Assembly (NCBI GenBank): GCA_900554935.1
Contig: USJF01000003.1
Coordinates: forward strand, 1-21,294
Source: an uncultured Porphyromonas sp.
Lineage (GTDB): Bacteria; Bacteroidota; Bacteroidia; Bacteroidales; Porphyromonadaceae
Length of the DNA: 21,294 bases
Reading direction: 5' to 3'
Each line of letters begins with the position of its first letter. Position 1 is the stretch's first letter. Under the pieces are notes generated by a model. It saw only the letters and a list, made by a program, of their open reading frames with translations. It had not been told where the DNA came from and searched no databases. Positions 1-7,798 of the stretch are shown here, in pieces. Made by a program: the position numbers and the translations under genes.

Positions 1-1
1 C

Positions 2-1498
2 CAGTCAGCAGACCAGCTGATCCTTGTAACAGGGGTGGTTGCTCTGGTGATGGTATTGGTGCTTTCGCCCTTCTGGGTATTGGGGAGTAAGGGCTTTAAT
101 GACCTAATGGCTAACACTGCTCGCTTTATGAGTGACTTCAAGCAGTTCCCGATTGTGCTCAATTCGCCTGTCACCCTTCTGAAAGACCGCTCCGAGCGTT
201 CGGAGTATTCCTTTTATTCGGAGGCTGAGCTCCCTCACCATTTTACGCCCTATTACCAGGCGGCGCCACTTGCTGCGAATGATACCCTTTTCGGCTCTAT
301 GCGTGGGCGAAATGTGGTGATTATACAGATGGAGAGCATGTCGAAGGAGTTTGTTGGCTTCTTTAATCAGGAGACCCAAAGCGAGCCCAGTCTCACCCCC
401 TTCCTTGATCAACTTTTGCCTAAGTGCTTGTATGCTCAGTATGGCTTTGCTTCTGGAAAGCGTTCTATTGATTCTTTCCCTGCTATTTATATATCGATGC
501 CTACATTTGGCGCCACCTTTAATAACCGTAGTCGCTTCGAAAGTCACTTCGAGCACTACACTAGTTATGATACTGGGCTTCCTCGTGCGCTCAAGGATAG
601 TGGGTACGACTTGAAGTTTTATCATGGTGACCGAGAGGGGATGATGGGCTTCTTTGAGATGCTTGAGAGAGTAGGGGTAGACAAGCAATACACGGCTGAG
701 AGCTATGATGAGGAGTATACCGATGAAGGGAATGACCGAATCGGGATGGCGGGCTCTGCCGTGCATGACCTCCCATTTAGTCTGGCAATGGCAAAGGATA
801 TCGAGGGGCTCAAGGAGCCATTTGGCGCGTTCTACTTTTCACTTTCCAATCACAATCCTTTCTTGGTGCCAGATGAGTTTGATGCCCAATTCAAGGGAAA
901 AAGGTTGCCGATACACCGCACTGTGCAATATGCCGATTATGCACTTGAGAAGTTTTTTGAGCGGATCAAGGATGAGCCGTGGTATCAGAATACCCTATTT
1001 GTATTGACAGCCGATCACACTAGTCTGAGTGATGAGCCTCTCTACCAGTGTTTGGCTGGGAAGTCGGCTGTGCCGATAGCTTTCTTTGACCCGCAAGGTA
1101 AGCTGAATGGATGCATTGATCGGTATGTGGTGCAGCATACCGATATATTGCCTACACTCTTGTATTTGCTAGGGATTACCGAGCCGGTATTGAGCTATGG
1201 AGCCAATATCTTTGATGAGCGCGCGGAGCATATTGGGCTCAACTTTTACTACAATCAGTATCTGCTATTTGCCAAGGAGGTTACTATCGCTATGACCCCT
1301 TATGGAGAAGTGACGGTGCAAGCGCCTGTAGCTTATCTGCAGACGGAGCCAGGGCGAGACAAGATGCCCAATGACTCCATTGTGGCTCATTATACCGATC
1401 TACTTCACGCCATAGTGCAGGACTATAACCATCGTGTGCTCAAGAGCTCTTTCTCGATTAAAGATGTGGTGCCGAAGAGGACTGCGGATCGAGAGTAG
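2..1498 (+). CDS. LtaS-type membrane sulfatase / phosphoglycerol transferase, 5'-truncated by window edge
   Basis: The frame is open through the left edge, so the start lies outside the window; a GTG at 35 is only an internal candidate. Residues below are counted from that GTG. A hydrophobic segment (about 1-17, the last membrane helix) precedes an extracytoplasmic alkaline-phosphatase/sulfatase-fold domain. Visible motifs are NVVIIQMES with the metal-binding Glu at E100, GKRSIDS with the probable nucleophile S144 (Thr in LtaS), SLSNHNPF, TADH with metal ligands D327/H328, and VQHTDILPTL. Family members run to roughly 600-650 residues with about five N-terminal helices, so about a quarter is missing. 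They move phosphoglycerol or phosphoethanolamine groups onto envelope glycans or lipids. The exact substrate here cannot be told; Bacteroidota do not make classical lipoteichoic acid. The family call is secure, the substrate is not. Confidence 0.85.
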   Translation, partial: QSADQLILVTGVVALVMVLVLSPFWVLGSKGFNDLMANTARFMSDFKQFPIVLNSPVTLLKDRSERSEYSFYSEAELPHHFTPYYQAAPLAANDTLFGSMRGRNVVIIQMESMSKEFVGFFNQETQSEPSLTPFLDQLLPKCLYAQYGFASGKRSIDSFPAIYISMPTFGATFNNRSRFESHFEHYTSYDTGLPRALKDSGYDLKFYHGDREGMMGFFEMLERVGVDKQYTAESYDEEYTDEGNDRIGMAGSAVHDLPFSLAMAKDIEGLKEPFGAFYFSLSNHNPFLVPDEFDAQFKGKRLPIHRTVQYADYALEKFFERIKDEPWYQNTLFVLTADHTSLSDEPLYQCLAGKSAVPIAFFDPQGKLNGCIDRYVVQHTDILPTLLYLLGITEPVLSYGANIFDERAEHIGLNFYYNQYLLFAKEVTIAMTPYGEVTVQAPVAYLQTEPGRDKMPNDSIVAHYTDLLHAIVQDYNHRVLKSSFSIKDVVPKRTADRE

Positions 1499-1545
1499 AG
1501 GCTTATAGCTTGTACAATCCAGAGTAGGGAGTAGGGCTAAAACTG

Positions 1546-1660
1546 AGCTCTTAACGAAGCTTTCGGCGAGTTTGTATCTCCACTATGACTGAGTTCGAAG
1601 TTTAACATTTATCGAGTTCGTATCTCGTCAAATGTTAAACTTCGAACTCGCTATTGGGCT
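1546..1660. repeat. 23-bp-period palindromic repeat array, locus 1 (4 clear units plus 1 degenerate)
   Basis: Cores begin at 1569, 1592, 1615 and 1638, exactly 23 bp apart: AGTTTGTATCTC, AGTTCGAAGTTT, AGTTCGTATCTC and AACTTCGAACTC. A degenerate copy (AGCTCTTAACGA) begins at 1546, again 23 bp earlier. The family core is GAGTT-N3-AACTC or a variant, with linkers of about 10-11 bp. Units 2 and 4 are reverse complements of each other: 1591-1610 and 1630-1649 form a perfect 20-bp inverted repeat. The 19-nt loop between them contains unit 3, with CGAG/CTCG ends. The array starts 47 bp after the sulfatase stop. No T-tract follows it, so it is not an ordinary terminator. Confidence 0.85.
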
Positions 1661-1868
1661 AAATACCAGACTGAATCCCAGTCGATTATAAGGCCGCTTT
1701 GAAGCCTTAGTGTGTCGTGTCGTTTCCCTAGATGTATTTTGCTTCGACCTAGCGATGGACTATCTCTTTTTCTTTAAGTCCACGGACGTGGTGGCTAATC
1801 TTGTCAATACTTTGGAATAGTTACGACTATTTTTACTCCTTTGATCACTGAATAGGGAATTATTTATG

Positions 1869-1876
1869 TATCTTTG
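1869..1876 (+). promoter_or_regulatory. Bacteroidota -7 promoter element for eno
   Basis: TATCTTTG matches the Bacteroidota sigma-ABfr -7 consensus TAnnTTTG exactly and leaves a leader of roughly 40 nt before the ATG. A TTTG at 1840-1843 is a possible -33 element, but the 25-bp spacing is longer than the usual 19-21. The kbl promoter carries the same GTATCTTTG string. Confidence 0.55.
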
Positions 1877-1913
1877 TGAGTGAAAAGTAAGTAAGAAAGT
1901 TTTTAATTTATAG

Positions 1914-3206
<1,293 letters not shown>

Positions 3207-3226
3207 GCTAATATATACATACGTGA

Positions 3227-3270
3227 ATGGGCTAGATCATCATCGGATGGTCTAGCCCATTTCTTATATA
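3227..3270 (+). terminator. Rho-independent terminator of eno, shared intergenic hairpin with the convergent M56 gene
   Basis: The arms ATGGGCTAGA (3227-3236) and TCTAGCCCAT (3251-3260) are perfectly complementary and are followed by TTCTTATATAT on the plus strand. The hairpin begins 20 bp after the eno stop, and the opposing gene ends at 3280, so it lies between two converging transcripts. The T-rich tail is better on the eno side. Confidence 0.85.
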
Positions 3271-3279
3271 TATTATGGG

Positions 3280-4560
3280 TTATTTGGTTGGTGCTGTGGC
3301 AGGCTTGGGGAGCTTGAAGCTGACGGGGATGGTAAAGCGGGCTCTTGCTGGCTGGCCATCCTGCATACCTGGCTTCCAGTTAGGCATCGCATTAACCACT
3401 CTCAGCGCCTCCTTATCTAGTGACTCGTGCACACCCTTTGTTACTTTGGCATTGGAGATGGAGCCATCCTTCTCGACAATAAATGATACCACTACACGCC
3501 CCTCTATCTTGGCATCTATCGCATCCTTAGGGTACTGTATGTTGTGGCTGAGCCACTGCATCATTGCTTTTTGTCCACCAGGGAATTCTGGCATTTCATC
3601 TAGCTTTTCAAAGACCTTGTCTTTGGTTGGTGGCGGAGCCACTTCTGTGATGGTGCTTGCTTGGGCTTGCTTGATCGTGACCATCTGAGTACCGAGTGCC
3701 AAGAAGGCAAGTACTGGAAGTGCCGAAAGTGCGTAAACTATGGCTAGTTTCTTGTTGGTTTTGTTCTTGCTGTTCATCATTACGATTCGTTTCTTTAGGT
3801 TTTGCATAGAAAATGAGAGCGAGGGTAGCTCTACCTTTCGGCCTAGTGTACACTCCAGTAACTGGTACTGGTAGGTCTTTCGGTCTCTTCCCTCTCGCAA
3901 CACCCCTTGGTCTGCTAGATACTCAAGGTTGGTGCGCAGTTGTTGGAGCAATCCCCACGCACATGGATTCCACCACTGTAAGGGCTGCAGCACCGTACTA
4001 ATGATGATATCCCAATAGTGCTTCTGCCTGATGTGCTCCAGCTCATGCGACAGAATAGTGGGTGTGATATCGCTTTGTGATAATGACTTGGGGATAAAGA
4101 TCGCCCTGCCAATCGTGAAGGGGGCTAGCTCTTCATCTACCTCATAAAGTGTGGCGTTGTGACTGAGCTCGCGCTTCGTGGAAGTACGGCATAATCTATA
4201 GAGTTTGTACCCGCCAGAGGTGAGCCAGATGAGCGTACTTGCTGCACCAATAGCCCAAGTTGCCATCAGCACTCTGGTCCAGTCAATAGTGTTTCTCTTT
4301 GTAGCAGGTGCAGTGATGGTTGGCTCCTCCTCTATCACGATGGTGAAGCTGGGGAGTAGCCTATCTTGTACCTCCTCTGCATGTCTTTCTGGTACTGCTA
4401 AAGAGAGCAGAGGGAGCAAAAGGCTAAAAACGATGGCGATAAGGTAATACCACCGCTTGGCTCGGAGTAGGGTGCTTTTGCGGAGCAATACCACTCCGAG
4501 GAGATAAAAGAGAGCAATCCCTATCCCCGACAGCCCTAGATATTTCAACCAAATCATCAT
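3280..4560 (-). CDS. BlaR1/MecR1-like M56 family metallopeptidase with C-terminal TonB domain
   Basis: Membrane sensor-peptidase of 426 residues. Four hydrophobic segments are visible (about 8-26, 37-56, 96-113 and 271-290). Between the third and fourth lies the zinc site HELEH (172-176), with E213 in NLEYLADQ as likely third ligand. After the last helix, residues about 325-416 form a TonB C-terminal-type domain (MPEFPGGQ, YPKDAIDAKIEGRVVVSF, AMPNWKPG). Family knowledge: M56 peptidases respond to an envelope signal and trigger removal of the partner BlaI/MecI repressor. Classical BlaR1 ends in a penicillin-binding sensor; here a TonB-like domain takes its place, an arrangement common in Bacteroidota. 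It starts 5 bp after the repressor stop, so the two are co-transcribed. No beta-lactamase gene is nearby. The signal sensed is unknown. Confidence 0.85.
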   Translation of the reverse strand: MMIWLKYLGLSGIGIALFYLLGVVLLRKSTLLRAKRWYYLIAIVFSLLLPLLSLAVPERHAEEVQDRLLPSFTIVIEEEPTITAPATKRNTIDWTRVLMATWAIGAASTLIWLTSGGYKLYRLCRTSTKRELSHNATLYEVDEELAPFTIGRAIFIPKSLSQSDITPTILSHELEHIRQKHYWDIIISTVLQPLQWWNPCAWGLLQQLRTNLEYLADQGVLREGRDRKTYQYQLLECTLGRKVELPSLSFSMQNLKKRIVMMNSKNKTNKKLAIVYALSALPVLAFLALGTQMVTIKQAQASTITEVAPPPTKDKVFEKLDEMPEFPGGQKAMMQWLSHNIQYPKDAIDAKIEGRVVVSFIVEKDGSISNAKVTKGVHESLDKEALRVVNAMPNWKPGMQDGQPARARFTIPVSFKLPKPATAPTK

Positions 4561-4565
4561 ACCAC

Positions 4566-4961
4566 TTACTCCTCTTCAATTAGTTTCAGAATCTCCGATA
4601 TCTCCTCCTTGCTCACCTTCTCCTCCTGAGCAAAGTGCTGCACTAGACTTTTGTACGAGCCTTTGAAGAAGTTGGCAACAATGTATTTGATGGTCTTGTC
4701 GGTGTACTCCTCCAGGCTTACCAAAGGGGCATAGAGGTGACCACGTCGCTTCCCCGTGCGAGTAACATATCCTTTGCTCTCCAGCTTGCTGACCACCGAA
4801 GCCACCGTGGTGTAAGGGGTGTCCGAATGCTCCATCAAGGGGATAGCATCGCTGATCTCTCCCTCTCCGATATGCCATAGTGCACGCATAAAGTCCTCCT
4901 CGAGAGGGGATAGTCCGTTTAGAAAGTTTGGCTCACTCATATTGTTGTTATCTACGATCAA
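4566..4961 (-). CDS. BlaI/MecI/CopY family transcriptional repressor
   Basis: Small winged-helix repressor of 131 residues (family about 120-130). The DNA-binding domain spans about 18-80 (LSPLEEDFMRALWHIGEGEI, DTPYTTVASVVSKLESKGYV, KRRGHLYAPLVS); a C-terminal helical dimerisation part follows (YTDKTIKYIVANFFKGSYKSLVQHF). N97-F98 may correspond to the Asn-Phe bond at which staphylococcal BlaI/MecI are cut; this is inference. The first gene of a two-gene unit with the M56 peptidase downstream, it probably represses its own promoter through two palindromes overlapping that promoter. The ATG at 4961 is preceded by AAAGGA at suitable spacing; the ATG at 4940 (MSEPNFLNG) is an acceptable alternative that removes seven unconserved-looking residues. 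Confidence 0.9.
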   Translation of the reverse strand: MIVDNNNMSEPNFLNGLSPLEEDFMRALWHIGEGEISDAIPLMEHSDTPYTTVASVVSKLESKGYVTRTGKRRGHLYAPLVSLEEYTDKTIKYIVANFFKGSYKSLVQHFAQEEKVSKEEISEILKLIEEE

Positions 4962-4969
4962 TATCCTTT

Positions 4970-5008
4970 CTACGATTTGTTCGTAGCAAAGTTACGATAA
5001 TTTCGTAG
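4970..5008 (-). promoter_or_regulatory. Double operator for the BlaI-type repressor
   Basis: Two inverted repeats with identical geometry: CTACGA-N5-TCGTAG at 4970-4986 (perfect) and TTACGA-N5-TCGTAG at 4992-5008 (one mismatch). Their centres are 22 bp apart, about two helical turns, so bound dimers would sit on the same DNA face. A further half-site CTACGA lies at 4952-4957. The first palindrome covers the expected transcription start; the second lies across the end of the -7 element and the promoter spacer. BlaI/MecI proteins are known to bind TACA/TGTA-type dyads; TACGA/TCGTA fits that pattern but is not the same sequence. Confidence 0.75.
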
Positions 5009-5017
5009 ATAAACAAA
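4987..5017 (-). promoter_or_regulatory. Bacteroidota -33/-7 promoter of the repressor/M56 unit
   Basis: On the minus strand TTTG (5014-5017) is followed after exactly 19 bp by TAACTTTG (4987-4994), matching the TTTG-(19-21)-TAnnTTTG consensus in full. Transcription would start near 4980, giving a leader of about 20 nt to the ATG at 4961. This is the most complete promoter in the window, and it is interleaved with the two operators. Confidence 0.75.
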
Positions 5018-5096
5018 CTTTCACCCAACATTTATTGCGTACAAGGCTAGAAGAAGGTTTCAGACAAGGTTCTTAGTTGCCCTATAATTCAGACAC

Positions 5097-5182
5097 ATTC
5101 CGTATACTTGCGGAATTCTTTCCGCTAGTATACGGAACGCATTCCGCTAGTATACGGAATCTATTCCGCAGGGCTACGGAAT
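5097..5182. repeat. Four-copy palindrome array ATTCCG-N8-CGGAAT with exact 22-bp period
   Basis: Four imperfect 20-bp palindromes start at 5097, 5119, 5141 and 5163, each 22 bp after the last. The arms are TTCCG/CGGAA throughout and the full ATTCCG/CGGAAT is present in copies 1, 3 and 4. The 8-bp centres are TATACTTG, CTAGTATA, CTAGTATA and CAGGGCTA, so copies 2 and 3 are nearly identical while the outer copies differ. It lies between the nrfA terminator and the repressor promoter, about 80 bp beyond the latter. The sequence is unrelated to the AGTT...AACTC arrays, but the architecture (short palindromes, 22/23-bp period, intergenic) is alike. Confidence 0.9.
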
Positions 5183-5409
5183 GAGGACTCTTGCCAAAGG
5201 TGAGTAGATTTATGGAAGTGAATTAAAGTAACCAATTGCTTTCTTTGTTTTACCCCTCTCAGTTTCTTCCAATTTCTCCTTAATATCGGTGGGGTTTGGC
5301 GGTAGTTCTTCATTTTATTGGTTATTGTTGTGCCATAATTTGGTAAAATAGGCCAATATGATGATAGTTTAGGGCAATGTAATGATTGGGATTGAAGTGA
5401 GTCAAAAAG

Positions 5410-5449
5410 AAAACAGCCTAAAGATGCTGAGCGATCTTTAGGCTGTTTT
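5410..5449 (-). terminator. Rho-independent terminator of nrfHA
   Basis: Perfect 16-bp stem: AAAACAGCCTAAAGAT (5410-5425) and ATCTTTAGGCTGTTTT (5434-5449) around an 8-nt loop. Read on the minus strand it follows the nrfA stop by about 40 nt and is trailed by TCTTTTTGAC. Confidence 0.88.
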
Positions 5450-5489
5450 ATATGGTTGGGGAATGTAGTATCTCTATCAGTTACTTCAT

Positions 5490-6989
5490 TTAAATAGCTT
5501 TAGCGGTATAGAGTGTCCCCTTTTCCTTGGCAGATTGTATCCATTGTGGCACGATTACCTTCTTGAATTCATCCTTCTTGCGGTGTAGCTCTTCAGGGTT
5601 GAGACCAATGTATTTTTGTGCCTTCTCCTTGGTGCTAATATCAGGTAGTGGAATATCTCCTACGAATCCATGTCGGGCAACTACTTGACTAATCTTTAGT
5701 CTTGCCTCCATCGCCTTCTCAAGACCTGCACTCAGAATACGAGTTATCTCTTGTGGTGCGTGGAAAGAGCCTCCATGAGTAGCCACTCCGTAATCCCAGC
5801 GCCACTGGCTTTGGCGAATCAACTTAAGGACGGGAGCCATTTCGCTTTCGGTAGCGCCCTTCTTCCATGCAAATTCGGCCTCTAGGTGTGCTCTCACTAA
5901 TTGTTGCTCTAGCTTATCTCGTACCTCAAGAGCCATTGCTTGGCGATCGTAGACGTTCTGCCTAAGTGTTTCTTCGCTCTCTCTATGGCAGGTTTGGCAA
6001 GTACGGTCTATGTGCTTAAGCGGGCTAGTGATGTGGTGGTCACTAAACTTTACTCCACCCTCGCTTATATAGGGCATGTGGCAATCAGCACAAGAGACAC
6101 CTCTCTGCGCGTGGATACCTTTTTGGGCAACTTCAAAATCGGGATGCTGAGCCTTGAGAATTGGCGCTTTGCTGAGTGGATGGATGTAGTCGTAGTAATC
6201 GGTCTCGTCGTAGTACTCTTCGCCACCTTCCATGGTCATACCTTTATCCCATGGGAAGGTGAGGTAGGAGGTCTCTTTCTGGAAGTAGTACTCTACGTGG
6301 CATTGTGCATAGACAAGGGAGCGCATCTCTTGGTGTGATGCCTTAGTGATATCTATGCCTTGTCTAGCGAATGCTTCAATGAGTGCTGGGCGGGAGATCT
6401 GAAGCTCCATATTCTCAGCGTTATGGCAATCGGCACACCCGATAGGATTAACGATCTCGTCTCCAAGCTCGCTCCAGCGGGTCTTGTAAAACTCTGCCAC
6501 TCCCATTTTATTCATCATACGTGGCACGTCGGGTGACTTACAAGTCCAGCAGGTACCTGGCTGCATATCCTTATCCCCTTCGATGCCAGGATTGCCTACT
6601 CGTAGGGTATTCCGCATATCTTCAATGGCATGCATGTGACCTCTAGGAGTGCCATATTCACGACTAAAGGCATAGCCAGCCCAGAAGATGACCATCTCTG
6701 GTCGCTGAGCTAAGACATCGACGATATCGCTACTATTGTACTTGCTAACGAATGTGGTGTCTGCGGTGTTTTGCCAAGTCTCGAATTGTCTAGGGTAGTT
6801 GATGCCGTAGATTTCGTTTCTTGCTTCACCATTGGGGATCTCTACCTTTTTATTGGCATAGATGGACTGTATCTCGGCTCGTCGTTCAGTGACAGAGGCT
6901 GCGAGTAGCCCAAGTAAAAAGACAATTACCAAAGCACCACCAAATAGTAACCATCCTAGCCAAGGCTTAAGTTTTCGTTGATGTGTCAT
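5490..6989 (-). CDS. nrfA: Ammonia-forming cytochrome c nitrite reductase, catalytic subunit; heme-3 motif is YAQCH
   Basis: Six-electron reduction of nitrite to ammonia on the periplasmic side of the inner membrane. 499 residues with an N-terminal hydrophobic signal/anchor (12-32). Heme sites in order: CWTCK (147-151, the Lys-ligated catalytic heme), CADCH (185-189), YAQCH (227-231), CADCH (300-304) and CQTCH (331-335). Catalytic and calcium residues are kept: R130, E233/Y234 in CHVEYYF, and K279/Q281/H282 in LKAQH. The oddity is Tyr227 where the family has the first heme-3 Cys (CAQCH or CGQCH). The codon is TAT (6309-6311), one G-to-A change from TGT. Heme 3 could still attach through the remaining Cys230. 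The gene follows nrfH by 18 bp and has a strong terminator. The reading frame is otherwise intact and highly conserved. Confidence 0.96.
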   Translation of the reverse strand: MTHQRKLKPWLGWLLFGGALVIVFLLGLLAASVTERRAEIQSIYANKKVEIPNGEARNEIYGINYPRQFETWQNTADTTFVSKYNSSDIVDVLAQRPEMVIFWAGYAFSREYGTPRGHMHAIEDMRNTLRVGNPGIEGDKDMQPGTCWTCKSPDVPRMMNKMGVAEFYKTRWSELGDEIVNPIGCADCHNAENMELQISRPALIEAFARQGIDITKASHQEMRSLVYAQCHVEYYFQKETSYLTFPWDKGMTMEGGEEYYDETDYYDYIHPLSKAPILKAQHPDFEVAQKGIHAQRGVSCADCHMPYISEGGVKFSDHHITSPLKHIDRTCQTCHRESEETLRQNVYDRQAMALEVRDKLEQQLVRAHLEAEFAWKKGATESEMAPVLKLIRQSQWRWDYGVATHGGSFHAPQEITRILSAGLEKAMEARLKISQVVARHGFVGDIPLPDISTKEKAQKYIGLNPEELHRKKDEFKKVIVPQWIQSAKEKGTLYTAKAI

Positions 6990-7007
6990 AGCTATTATAT
7001 CTATAAA

Positions 7008-7616
7008 TTAGTTTTTACTCTTAAGTTTATCAATCCATTCTGGCACTGGGCTCTTGGGAAGTGGCGTAATGGCATTTGGTGTGCGGCTCAGGCTGGTCAC
7101 CCCTCCATGGGGTACATCTCTATGGCAATCCCAGCAAGCGAAGTTGCTATCATCGCTGATTTGCTCACCGGCAAGTAGTCCGGTCTTTACCATTTCCGTA
7201 TTGAGCTGATCGTGGCACCTAACGCAGTTATTGTAGATTACTCTTTGACTAGCCGGTATAGCTTTCATTGCCTGTGGCTCCCCTCTCATAGTGAATACGA
7301 AAGAGTGCCGAAGCCCATCCGTCGCCTTAAAGTAGTATTTGCTGAAAATATTATCGTGAGGCACGTGGCAATCGTTGCAAGTGGCATTACGACCATGAGA
7401 ACTATGGACCCAAGTGGCATAGTAGGAGTCCATCACGTGGCAATTGATGCAGGTTGCAGGGTCATCACTAAGATAGCTCCAGACTCTAGACATATAGATA
7501 AGGTAGCAACCCAGTCCTGCCATTGTGCCGAGGAGTAGTACCGCACCGATTCTACTTTTGTAGGTGGGTAGTAGGGTGTTGATAAAATGGTTCCACTTTT
7601 CTCTTAGTTTCATCAC
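7008..7616 (-). CDS. nrfH: Cytochrome c nitrite reductase small subunit, tetraheme quinol dehydrogenase
   Basis: Membrane-anchored NapC/NirT-type cytochrome that takes electrons from the quinol pool and passes them to NrfA. 202 residues (NrfH usually about 150-200). One N-terminal helix (about 23-42) precedes four heme sites: CINCHVM (56-62, the CxxCHxM arrangement typical of NrfH heme 1), CNDCH (80-84), CVRCH (131-135) and CWDCH (161-165). All four are complete, in contrast to heme 3 of NrfA. The start is one of two adjacent ATG codons (7616 or 7613). First gene of nrfHA, 18 bp ahead of nrfA and 182 bp after ccsA, with a promoter-like element in that gap, so nrfHA can probably be transcribed apart from the upstream ccs genes. 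Confidence 0.95.
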   Translation of the reverse strand: MMKLREKWNHFINTLLPTYKSRIGAVLLLGTMAGLGCYLIYMSRVWSYLSDDPATCINCHVMDSYYATWVHSSHGRNATCNDCHVPHDNIFSKYYFKATDGLRHSFVFTMRGEPQAMKAIPASQRVIYNNCVRCHDQLNTEMVKTGLLAGEQISDDSNFACWDCHRDVPHGGVTSLSRTPNAITPLPKSPVPEWIDKLKSKN

Positions 7617-7650
7617 TACTGTCGGCTTTGCCTTGATTATCGTTAGATTG

Positions 7651-7670
7651 AATACCCAAAGCTAGGTATT
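7651..7670 (-). promoter_or_regulatory. Putative nrfHA promoter -7 element inside a palindrome
   Basis: AATACC-N8-GGTATT is a perfect 6-8-6 dyad, and its 8-bp centre, read on the minus strand, is TAGCTTTG, an exact TAnnTTTG -7 element about 40 bp before nrfH. A further GGGTATT (7684-7690) repeats the right arm. No clear -33 TTTG lies 19-21 bp upstream, as expected of an activator-dependent promoter. The palindrome may be an operator; the regulator is unknown. Confidence 0.4.
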
Positions 7671-7798
7671 TTCTTTGAGATAATGGGTATTTCTTAGTGA
7701 GTATTTGCTTTAATTTACAAATATGTTTTTATGGAATTTCACTTTGATGTGCAATTATATTAAAAGCGTATTAATGAATCGATAGGATACCATTCCTA

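Larger units (their letters stand above)
4962..5489. other. Intergenic region between repressor gene and nrfA
   Basis: The 528 bp contain the repressor promoter/operators (4970-5017), the four-copy 22-bp-period palindrome array (5097-5182) and the nrfA terminator (5410-5449). From 5186 to 5409 I see AT-rich sequence with no recognisable gene, repeat or site. Confidence 0.6.

Noticed and set aside
104..766. 220-codon minus-strand open frame inside the sulfatase gene
   Set aside because: Antisense to conserved metal-site motifs and no family resemblance.
1816..1834. Small hairpin AATAGT-TACG-ACTATT with T-run as a definite terminator
   Set aside because: The stem is only six mostly A-T pairs and is over 300 bp from the nearest upstream stop; noted only as possible.
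5490..6989. NrfA as a pseudogene because of the lost heme-3 cysteine
   Set aside because: The frame is full length, with all other heme, catalytic and calcium residues intact; a single substitution does not show decay.
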